64,000 bases of DNA. Origin: Alitta virens. Lineage: Eukaryota; Annelida; Polychaeta; Phyllodocida; Nereididae. Within the stretch, counting starts at the first letter, position 1, and each line of letters starts with the position of its first letter. The notes below the pieces were generated by a model. It was not told the origin of the DNA. It made no database searches and was given only the letters and a program-made list of their open reading frames with translations. This document shows positions 35,601 through 42,390 of this stretch, piece by piece. Location of the stretch: contig OW028586.1 of the NCBI GenBank assembly GCA_932294295.1, forward strand, positions 6,034,701-6,098,700, given 5' to 3'. The translations under genes were made by a program, and so were the position numbers.

Positions 35601-38600
35601 GAGGCTGTGGTCTTCTTTGCAGATGTTGTTTGAGCAGGAACAGTTGTTTTTTGGGGCGTATTATTCGCTGAATTTTCCAGTCAAGGAAAAACAACAAAGT
35701 TAGATCAAATGAAGATATTGTAAGCAATCAATTTCTTAACTGTGGAAAGAAATATCTGATATTAAGATATTGAACTGACATTGACATCTTATTGATAGAT
35801 TTTGTAATTACGGCACATTGAGACTTTATTCTTAACTGATCAAGTTTGGACCACAAGAACCTTTAAATTCACAAGATTAGATTGTACATCCATTGATGTT
35901 TTGGAAAGGTTTCATGAAATGAACAAATTTTACCCAAAAAAAAAATGCATTGAAAAGTTTGGACCAACCAAAAAGTGATTAATATTTAACAGTCATGAAC
36001 ACAAACTCACCGACTGTGCCTGTTGTCACTGGAGCAACTGTACTAGTGCAAGTACATGATGCCGCAAAAAGCATGGTTCCACTTTCTGATGTTGGCACAA
36101 CAGGTTTCTTGAATACTTTGCATGTTGAAGAACTTTGAGTCCAAGATGCAGCCGCACAGCTACTGAAGCCTTGACAGTAGGTCAGACATTGTGTCCTGGA
36201 TGTTGCTGAACCGACAGTGGTTCCGTCTTGTGCTGCGCTGTTTACAGTAGGAATCCAGCCACATTCTGTAAGATTATGATTAATGTTATATATACATCAG
36301 TGTTTTGTTTTTTGCACTGCAGATATAGTTTGTGGCCATCACATTTATGCTATGATATAGGTGTGACCAAAAAACCCTTGCTCCACAGAGTTTTTCCTAT
36401 TCCACTTGTCATTTCATGAAATTTGTGAAAATTTTTTGTCAATTTCTCCATTGTAAGCCTTGCCACCAGGCATGTAAAGATATATGGTATGATTGCCATT
36501 GAATTTGTATAAGCTCGGACTCTATTATCATACAGTGGTTTTTGTTTCAGTTGAGTTAAAAGTTTATTTTTCCTTTATTGTACACTAGTGCAGGTATAAT
36601 ATGAAACAATATTATAATCAGCCCAGAGGTCAGTCTCAACACACATTTGACTTATCAATTCCTACGAAAAATAAGTGTGTGTTAGCAAAATATCTGGTTT
36701 GTAGTATGAACGGACAGTTTATTCTGATCACGAAATGCAGCAAAGCACTGAAATTAACTTGTGATATATTGGTCTTACAAGCATAATATCCTTATGGTAT
36801 GTATTTCAGATAGTCTGAGCTTGGTGACCATTATGATATAGCATATGTTAATAATAATATAATTAATACATTAATTTAACATATCCTAAAAATAAAAAAA
36901 ACTGTCTTGACTTGAGAAATTTTTCTTGAGTGAGGTCTAGAAATAACGTTCCTACAGGCATAATATTCTCATTGCATACACTTCAATTAGTCTAAGCTGA
37001 GCTTGGTTTTTCATTTCATATCTGATTCAATGGTTTACGACATATTTATTTGTAATTTGACATTATGTGAAATTTTATGTGTAATACTATAATTAGGCAA
37101 ATTTAAATTAGTCTTCATATCATGTTTTATTTTATTTGTTTTTATTGTATATAATGCACTTATTTGTGATTTCACACTACATGAGATATTGTTAAATATT
37201 GTTTACCTTTCCGTAAGTGTTCTACATAAGCTTATGTGAACCTAATTTTACTCTCAAGTTGAAAGTTTATAGCACTACTGATTGACCAGGGATATAGATT
37301 TATCCTACCATTACAAAAAGACTAAGATAGCATTCTGGCTAAGTGCATGGAATTGCCCAGGAAAGCTAATGGAGATTCTCATCATCCATTACTGTATCCA
37401 TACGTTTGCTGAGCAATACAGATATGAGGGTTTGCTGCATATGCAGTGCTATGTTTCAAAATAGAAGAAATATTTGAGAACATCTTCCTTGCTGAGGAGT
37501 CTGTGTTAAACAAGTTCAGGAAATGGTTTGTTATCCTTTTTAAGACCCGGTCGCTCTATTGGCTCCATTGCGATTTGCAGAGAACTTTCAAGTGGGTGGG
37601 TGCAAGGCAGATATGAGGGTCAAGATTTCGAGGTGAAATTTCTATAGTTGATTTGTATCATGAGAATGGGAAAAGCTCTGGGGAGCAAATCTTTTGAAAA
37701 CATGCTTTTAAAACCACCAATTCTAGAGCACCCTAAAGACCACCGTACCATTATTGTATTCAAAAAGGTAATGTTTTTTTAGAACACCACCTTTCTTGCT
37801 TAGTCATCTTAACACACTACTAAACCACAAATAATTCATCTTTACCCAAACTTTGTGGATTTCCAAGATCTGAAAAGGGAAGAATGTGAGATTAATCAGT
37901 AACTTTATTTGATCAACTTTGCTGTAAGAGTTATGGTTAGTGAAAACTAATATGAATCACATACCAATTGTGCTCATTTGCAAAGTTGTTGGTTGCATCA
38001 CAGTAGTCTTTGCTGCTGTTGTTGGTGCCACTGTTGTTTTGGCAGCTGTTTTAGGTCCAACTGTAGTTTTTGCAACTGTGGTTTTAGCATCTGTAGTTTT
38101 TGCAGCTGTACTTTGTGCCTCTGTTGTTTTTGCAGCTGTAGTTTGTGCCTCTGTTGTTTTTGCAGCTGTAGTTTGTGCCTCTGTTGTTTTTGCAGCTGTA
38201 GTTTGTGCAACTGTAGTTTGAGCAGCTGTAGTTTGTGCCTCTGTTGTTTTTGCAGCTGTAGTTGGTGCCTCTGTAGTTTGTGCAACTGTAGTTTTTGCAG
38301 CTGTAGTTTGTGCCTCTGTTGTTTTTGCAGCTGTAGTTTGTGCAACTGTAGTTTTAGCAGCTGTAGTTGGGGCAACTGTTGTTTTAACCGCTGTAGTTTT
38401 GCCAACTGTAGTTTGTGCTTGAGTAGGGTTCACAGTTGACGGTGGACATTCACATGTCATCTCAAACAAAGTAGCTCCTGGCAGGCTTGATTTGGTGTAT
38501 GGAGTTGTGTGTGCCAGGCAGGTTGAAGAGTTCCAGGATACCGCAGCACAGTAATTGTAGGTTGTGCAATGGCTGATGCAGTCCGACTGAGATGCTGCTG

Positions 38601-39432
38601 GGACTATTGACCAACCAGTAGCTGATGTACCCACTGAAGGCAGTACACCACATTCTAAAACAGAAGAGAATTACAACTGACTGATGCGTAATTCATTAGA
38701 TAAATTAAATAATTGATTTTTTTTTTTTATTATATGTATGTAATTGAACTCAATGTCAATAAGTTCATGTCAAAAGAAACTGCTATGATTTTGACAGCAT
38801 GAAGAAAGTAAATCAAATTTCTGATGTCAGTGCCAGGTTGTCCTGGTAATAGCTTATAACGGTTAGTTTTTGTCTATTATTTTAGTAAATTATGGGGCTT
38901 ACCGTACCACCTCGCAGTACCAAAACCTATTAGAAATAAATAAAATGGTTGTTTAGTCCAACAAAGCACACATAACTTTTCAAAATGGTATATAAATAGC
39001 ATGAAGATTTGATATAATGCAATACCTTGGCCTTCACAACAGTGGACAATCAAAATCTGAAAAATACAGGACTATTTCTGTACCACATGACTATGATCAT
39101 TCAGAAAGATTCGAATCAGACATTGGAAATATACCCAGTCCATTTATGATATGTAAACCTTTGTAAATGTTATGTGACTACTTTTATCAAGCAGAAAAAA
39201 AAGTAGTAATTTGCTATGGTTACCATATTTAAAATAATGATGCTTTTACCATTTTTGTATATTAAATATCATTTATATCATTTTATCATTAAAACAAACA
39301 AAAAGTAGTAATTTGCCAGGGTTCCCATGCAAAATAATGCAGCTTTTACAATTTTTTTAAATATTAATTATCATCATATTATTATCTTACTATTTCGAGA
39401 ACGGTCTTGAATATTTTGTTATTCCAGTCCAT
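26588..39432 (-). CDS. Secreted PAN/Apple-mucin modular protein (17 coding exons, predicted complete)
   Basis: Seventeen exons join in phase to 1177 codons including the stop. Residues 1-24 look like a signal peptide (KIFKTVLEIILIVHCC). Six cysteine-rich PAN/Apple-like domains follow at about 33-97, 271-355, 492-576, 768-852, 1004-1091 and 1092-1169, with the core pattern C(L/I)..C....(S/Y)CAA.SW....C. Thr-rich mucin-like segments built on TTAAKTTEAQ and TTVAQ lie after domains 1 to 4 (for example 577-759), with an 8-residue DLGNPQSL-type linker after each. Thr density predicts heavy O-glycosylation. No membrane anchor is seen, so the product should be extracellular or in mucus. Family identity beyond PAN/Apple is unknown and the ligand is unknown. 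The final 7-residue exon is the least certain part. Confidence 0.8.
26900..27370. repeat. Degenerate 41-bp tandem repeat
   Basis: The unit AATGCTTTGGCTTGTAAATG plus AATAAAACCACTATAAT and two to four more bases recurs about eight times. It is clearest at 27090-27230 and decays on both sides. It lies inside the last intron of the PAN-mucin gene. Confidence 0.8.
27434..27667 (-). CDS. PAN-mucin gene exon: sixth PAN/Apple-like domain
   Basis: The donor is GTGAGT and the acceptor is ATTTTCAG on the minus strand, phase 1 to 1, 78 codons. It encodes KCPGYQMTQSM, then NVNECLDRCTSTPSCMAVTW, C...LFDTRN and a LCAC end. This is the most classical PAN/Apple cysteine pattern of the six and is clearly diverged from the other five. 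Confidence 0.85.
27742..27896. mobile_element. Foldback element, copy 4
   Basis: It begins TACATGGTCAAATGTGCC and ends GGCACAATTGGCCATGTA, with complementary arms GCGTTTTCCATG and CATGGAAAACGC. It sits in the intron between the fifth and sixth PAN exons. Confidence 0.85.
28474..28737 (-). CDS. PAN-mucin gene exon: fifth PAN/Apple-like domain
   Basis: The acceptor is AATCTTTCAG and the donor is GTGAGT. Phase is 1 to 1, 88 codons. It encodes ECGWIPTINGTAQGG, CLTYCQGFSSCAAAAW and ILFVASCQC. It is close to domains 2 to 4, but it is followed directly by domain 6 without a Thr-rich segment. Confidence 0.9.
28858..29708 (+). mobile_element. Relic of a tyrosine-recombinase (DIRS/Ngaro-like) retroelement
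   Basis: A frame at about 28859-29078 encodes the C-terminal part of a tyrosine recombinase: SHSFHIGAATHAAALG, IQAMGRW and a final FRGYI. The HxxR box is HSFH, so the catalytic Arg appears replaced by His. The GRW and Tyr boxes remain. Downstream, a block of about 110 bp (GGTGGTTTTTGGATTCCCAC through ATAAATCATAGCTCGCTTCG and TAGAGCTGACCTGAGCAATT) occurs twice, at 29149-29275 and 29520-29705, as in the split direct repeats of Ngaro-type elements. Cryptons carry similar recombinases and remain an alternative. Confidence 0.65.
29718..29741 (-). CDS. PAN-mucin gene, 24-nt microexon (linker 4)
   Basis: The minus-strand acceptor is TTTTTCAG and the donor is GTAAGA. Phase is 1 to 1. It encodes GLGNPQSL between the fourth Thr-rich exon and the fifth PAN exon. 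Confidence 0.75.
   Translation of the reverse strand, partial: VLEIHKV
29844..30272 (-). CDS. PAN-mucin gene exon: Thr-rich segment 4
   Basis: Phase is 1 to 1, 143 codons, of TTAAKTTEAQ and TTVAQ-type repeats. It starts ANNTPQKTTVPAQTTSAKKT and ends TTLEMSTI. The donor is GTACAT, weaker than the GTATGT used by its paralogues. Confidence 0.85.
30617..30871 (-). CDS. PAN-mucin gene exon: fourth PAN/Apple-like domain
   Basis: Phase is 1 to 1, 85 codons. It encodes ECGWIPTVNSAAQDGITVGS, CLTYCQDFSSCAAASW, then FKKPVVPTSESGTILFVASC. It is nearly identical to domains 2 and 3. Confidence 0.9.
30945..32190 (+). mobile_element. 5'-truncated LINE fragment, copy A (antisense in an intron)
   Basis: Conceptual frames give the reverse-transcriptase YADDT box (broken by a frameshift here), ISNWLKV, IEHVNSFEYLEIKIDKG, LTHLRHFIPSQALSTLYNSL and LPHLLYGVLLWG. 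These are landmarks of CR1/Jockey-type LINE ORF2. Stops and frameshifts interrupt it. The 3' end is followed by a TCTCTG-rich tail. It lies antisense in the intron upstream of the fourth PAN exon. Confidence 0.8.
32427..32450 (-). CDS. PAN-mucin gene, 24-nt microexon (linker 3)
   Basis: The acceptor is TTTCAG and the donor is GTAAGA. Phase is 1 to 1. It encodes DLGNPQSL between Thr-rich segment 3 and PAN domain 4. Confidence 0.75.
32538..33086 (-). CDS. PAN-mucin gene exon: Thr-rich segment 3 (longest)
   Basis: Phase is 1 to 1, 183 codons. It uses the same repeat units as segments 2 and 4, but is expanded internally by 165 nt (55 residues) relative to segment 2. The expansion includes repeated TTEPPTTAAKTT units. 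It ends TTLQMSTI. Confidence 0.85.
33431..33685 (-). CDS. PAN-mucin gene exon: third PAN/Apple-like domain
   Basis: Phase is 1 to 1, 85 codons, almost identical to domains 2 and 4. The flanking introns are also near-identical to those of the neighbouring module, showing a recent duplication. Confidence 0.9.
33750..34940 (+). mobile_element. 5'-truncated LINE fragment, copy B (antisense in an intron)
   Basis: This is a near-identical paralogue of the fragment at 30945-32190. Here the FIIYADDTTLLATISPLELT stretch is still open, but a deletion of about 60 bp follows the SNWLKV region. Both copies share the same 3' tail, so they come from duplication of the host segment and not from two insertions. 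Confidence 0.8.
35173..35196 (-). CDS. PAN-mucin gene, 24-nt microexon (linker 2)
   Basis: The acceptor is TTTCAG and the donor is GTAAGA. Phase is 1 to 1. It encodes DLGNPQSL between Thr-rich segment 2 and PAN domain 3. Confidence 0.75.
35284..35667 (-). CDS. PAN-mucin gene exon: Thr-rich segment 2
   Basis: The acceptor is GGAAAATTCAG and the donor is GTATGT. Phase is 1 to 1, 128 codons. It starts ANNTPQKTTVPAQTTSAKKT and continues in TTAAKTTEAQ-type units to TTLQMSTI. Confidence 0.85.
36011..36265 (-). CDS. PAN-mucin gene exon: second PAN/Apple-like domain
   Basis: The acceptor is AATCTTACAG and the donor is GTGAGT. Phase is 1 to 1, 85 codons. It encodes ECGWIPTVNSAAQDGTTVGS, CLTYCQGFSSCAAASW, and CTCTSTVAPVTTGTV leading into the Thr-rich exon. 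Confidence 0.9.
36266..37845. other. Intron of the PAN-mucin gene without recognised content
   Basis: AT-rich, single-copy-looking intron. It lacks the LINE fragment found in the equivalent introns of the two modules to the left. Confidence 0.5.
37846..37869 (-). CDS. PAN-mucin gene, 24-nt microexon (linker 1)
   Basis: The acceptor is CTTTTCAG and the donor is GTAAAG. Phase is 1 to 1. It encodes DLGNPQSL between the fused first PAN/Thr exon and PAN domain 2. Confidence 0.75.
37965..38654 (-). CDS. PAN-mucin gene exon: first PAN domain fused to Thr-rich segment 1
   Basis: The acceptor is TCTGTTTTAG and the donor is GTATGT. Phase is 1 to 1, 230 codons. The PAN part is ECGVLPSVGTSATGW, CISHCTTYNYCAAVSW and TLFEMTCECPP. 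The Thr-rich part follows without an intron (TTVAPTTAAKTTVAQ, then TTEAQ units). In the other modules these two parts are separate exons. Confidence 0.9.
38903..38926 (-). CDS. PAN-mucin gene, 24-nt exon 3
   Basis: The acceptor is ATTTCTAATAG and the donor is GTAAGC. Phase is 1 to 1. It encodes GFGTARWY just before the first PAN domain. It has the same size and phase as the four linker microexons, but an unrelated sequence. Confidence 0.65.
39026..39056 (-). CDS. PAN-mucin gene exon 2: second half of the signal peptide
   Basis: The acceptor is ATTTTTCAG and the donor is GTATTG. Phase is 0 to 1. It encodes ILIVHCCEGQ, completing the hydrophobic core begun in exon 1. Confidence 0.65.
39391..39432 (-). 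CDS. PAN-mucin gene exon 1: start codon and signal peptide start
   Basis: ATG at 39432-39430 opens MDWNNKIFKTVLEI, and a GTAAGA donor follows in phase 0. Joined to exon 2 this makes a typical N-region plus hydrophobic core. It is the only ATG found that yields a signal peptide in phase. Confidence 0.6.
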
Positions 39433-39913
39433 TATAATAACGTAATTTGCTAAATCCAAGCTGTCTCCTTGCCGTCTTCCTGTCAAATGAATCAAGAAAA
39501 TGATATTTGGCTTAATGATACTCTTCAGGCAATTGGCAAGTGCAATGTCTTAATGATGTATTTAGCTATTAGTAAGAAAGGCTTGCCAAAGAATTATGAT
39601 GTACTCCATCTCATTTGCATAGCTGTGAATATCACATTAGTATTTATTGATCCTTCACTCTGATTGCTATAATGTGATTTGGATCTTTTACATAAACTAT
39701 TTGCAAATGTTGAGTCTCGCTTACATTAAGGACAAAGATGAGACGAATACATAAATGTTTTTGATGACTGCTACAATGCTTAGCCAATGGGGAGAGAGCA
39801 ATTTCAAGGTCAGGATTGGCCCAATATTTTATCAAATTGCGAAATGAAAAATGTACGCTCACACACAGAACTTTGTTAAGCCCTTCACTACATCATTTTA
39901 CATCATAAATCTC

Positions 39914-40057
39914 TACATGGCCTAATGTGCTACGTGCGTTTTCCATGCGTTTGGATAAACGCATGGTTTTTGCTTCATCATAATTAGCTAAAAACCATGC
40001 GTTTTCCATGCGTTTGTCCTTCTAATGGAAAATGCACGTGGCACATTTGGCCATGTA
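39914..40057. mobile_element. Foldback element, copy 5
   Basis: It begins TACATGGCCTAATGTGC and ends GGCACATTTGGCCATGTA. The inner arms GCGTTTTCCATGCGTTTG flank TTTTTGCTTCATCATAATTA. It lies between the divergent PAN-mucin and DEG/ENaC genes. Confidence 0.85.
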
Positions 40058-40375
40058 CAATATATTTCCATTTATTTCTCTTTTTAGTGCTTAGTGATGA
40101 ACAAATGAACACAAACCTTTGAACACTGGTTACTATATTTGCTGACAGGGTTATAATGTCATTTGCATTCTCCCTTGTTCGTGATACATTTTATTTAACA
40201 GCTCCTTCAATTTTCGTCCGATTTTCAAAATTCCAAGTTCCTTATGTACAAAATTGTATTTGTAGTTCGCCTTTGGTTAGATTGAAACAACTCTGATCTC
40301 ATTGATAGGAACATTAAATCATTTCAGTAACTTGAATATTTTGAATTTATGAAGTGTTAGTGCAGATAGATTCAA

Positions 40376-40745
40376 TACCCAATTTGGATACACAGTAGGC
40401 TGTACCAAATTTCGACAAATTTGTCCGATATGAGCCAAACCTTCCTAAAAGTTGTGGATGGGGTCCAAAACAAACACTGTGAAATATCAGTGCAATAGAA
40501 AAGCTTCTTACAACCTTGTAGGTTAAACGGTTCTCAAGATATAGCCAAATTAGCTACAGAATTACCTGCATGAAAGGCCGAAATCATATACTGGGGGTGA
40601 ACTGTCAAAAGGAGTTCTCCAATTGCTCTGATATTTCAGTTTTTGTTTTGGGCCCCATTCACAACTTTTGGGAAGGTTTGGCTCAGATCGAACAACTTTG
40701 TCGAAATGTGGTTTGCCCCTAATACACAGCTGTATCTAATATGAG
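40376..40745. repeat. Long imperfect inverted repeat (foldback)
   Basis: The left arm (about 40390-40490) reads ACCAAATTTCGACAAATTTG, GAGCCAAACCTTCC and AAAAGTTGTGGATGGGG. The right arm (about 40615-40720) is its reverse complement with scattered changes. The loop is about 120 bp. It is probably a decayed MITE; flanking duplications are not clear. Confidence 0.7.
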
Positions 40746-42113
40746 GAGTGGTCACTGAAGAAGTCAACATTGCTTATTGATTGCATTGATTGTGACACTG
40801 TGTGTCTGTTGTACCCTGTTGTCAAGTAAACCAATTTAGTAGTAACAGTTAATCTATGAAACAACTTTGGGTGCAACCACTCTTAACTGATGCATTTGTC
40901 TATATTATTATCGAAAACCAATTTTGACTGTATTATTAATGACAACCACTTAAAAGGGTCAGAAATCCTATTAGGTCTCACTGAGAGATTTTATGCACAC
41001 AGTGCATTAATTAATTAAGGCTCCCTGTGATTATAACTAGTGTGTTATTATAGCAACGCGAGACGTCAATGGCATGCCTTCTGACTCACCAGACCTCGTC
41101 CTGTGCACTAAAAGTTGTGTCAATCACGACTATGGGTTAATGAAGTCATAAGTTGCCAGCTCTGACGCGTGTAAGTGGGAGCCATATATAAGTCGTAAGT
41201 ATGAAATTAATTCGTGTGATGTTATTAACTTGAAAATTAGTTTTTTTTTTGATGGATTGAAAATTAATCGGGCATACTGTACACCCTAGATAACATATTT
41301 CATCGGCTCGATATCCTCCAAAGATGGCCGACGAAGGTCAACAGGTCTGATAGATATTGTTTAAATGTTGAAATGTTAGTCATTATTAACTGGTGTTGGT
41401 CTGTTTTTTCACCGATGTACTTTGTTATCTGGGATGTTGGAACCATGTTGACCCAATATTTGCAGCCGTGCAAGACGATACTTTTTGTCAAAACACATAT
41501 CCAGAATTTAAAGAACTTTACCAAGGATTCTCCTGAAAAAAAAAATGAAAAAAAAACCATGTAAATATACAATATACAATGTATACAAAGGAATACTTGT
41601 TCAGATAATACTTAGATGGGATCTTTTAGGAAGAGGTTAAACTTAAACACAAAACAATTCTGCATAGGATGATTTTTGTACTTTTTCTTAATGCTTACTG
41701 TACATCAGTGGTAGTCTTTGGAAACGATTGTCCTCATATTAATCATCTATTTGGGAGAAGCCAACTCTTTACATTCTGGTGATTGGTGATGCCTTGGATA
41801 ACAAAAAGTTAACTCTCTTTTATTTACTGTTCAAACTCAAATAGAACAGGCATGCTCACCTTGTTGTTTCAGTTATTTTAAAATGCCTTAGGTAAATTTG
41901 GTTAATTGGAGTAAACAAGACTCCTACATATGCAATTAGTCCATACTGTTTGCTAATAGGCTACCAACTGGTTTGGTACGATGAGTTACTATGATTTTGA
42001 GTGGAGACTAATGCTGAAGTAAGTATTGATTGACTTCTCTAACACAAAAAGTACACTGTTAGTTTTGGTCTGTCTCCAGTCATTTTATCAATTTTATATT
42101 TTCCTTAATCCAG
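40746..42113. other. Upstream region of the DEG/ENaC gene
   Basis: No coding sequence was recognised. It holds a candidate TATA box (41183) and a candidate 5' UTR donor (CTGAA before GTAAGTATT at 42018) that could pair with the acceptor TTCCTTAATCCAG at 42113. Confidence 0.4.
41181..41190 (+). promoter_or_regulatory. Candidate TATA box for the DEG/ENaC gene
   Basis: GCCATATATAAGTCG contains a consensus-like TATATAAG about 930 bp upstream of the coding start. A 5' UTR intron (about 42018-42113) would connect the two. This rests on the motif only. Confidence 0.3.
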
Positions 42114-42118
42114 ACAAC

Positions 42119-42390
42119 ATGGACATGGAAAAACCGCCCTTACCACCTTCTCCTGCCTTCAGTGAGCCCCCAAAGTACGATGGGCCGTACAAAGATGCGA
42201 CCCTAAACTACTTGAACAGTACAACAGCACACGGTCTGCCTTCAGTACTGGGCAAAAAGAGAAAGATCCAGAAAGTTTTTTGGTTTCTTATCTTTTGGGC
42301 ATTCATGGCTTATGCTGTGTATCAGTTACATGGAATTGTGAAGGAGTACCAACAATATCACGTGACTGTTAAGACTCTAAGGAAACATCG
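42119..42390 (+). CDS. DEG/ENaC exon 1: cytosolic N-terminus, HG motif, TM1
   Basis: ATG at 42119-42121 follows AACA just after a strong acceptor (CTTAATCCAG). The N-terminus is proline-rich (EKPPLPPSPAFSEPPKYDGP), then TTAHGLPSV with the conserved HG, then KKRKIQKVFWFLIFWAFM of TM1. The donor is GTGAGT, phase 2. Confidence 0.9.
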
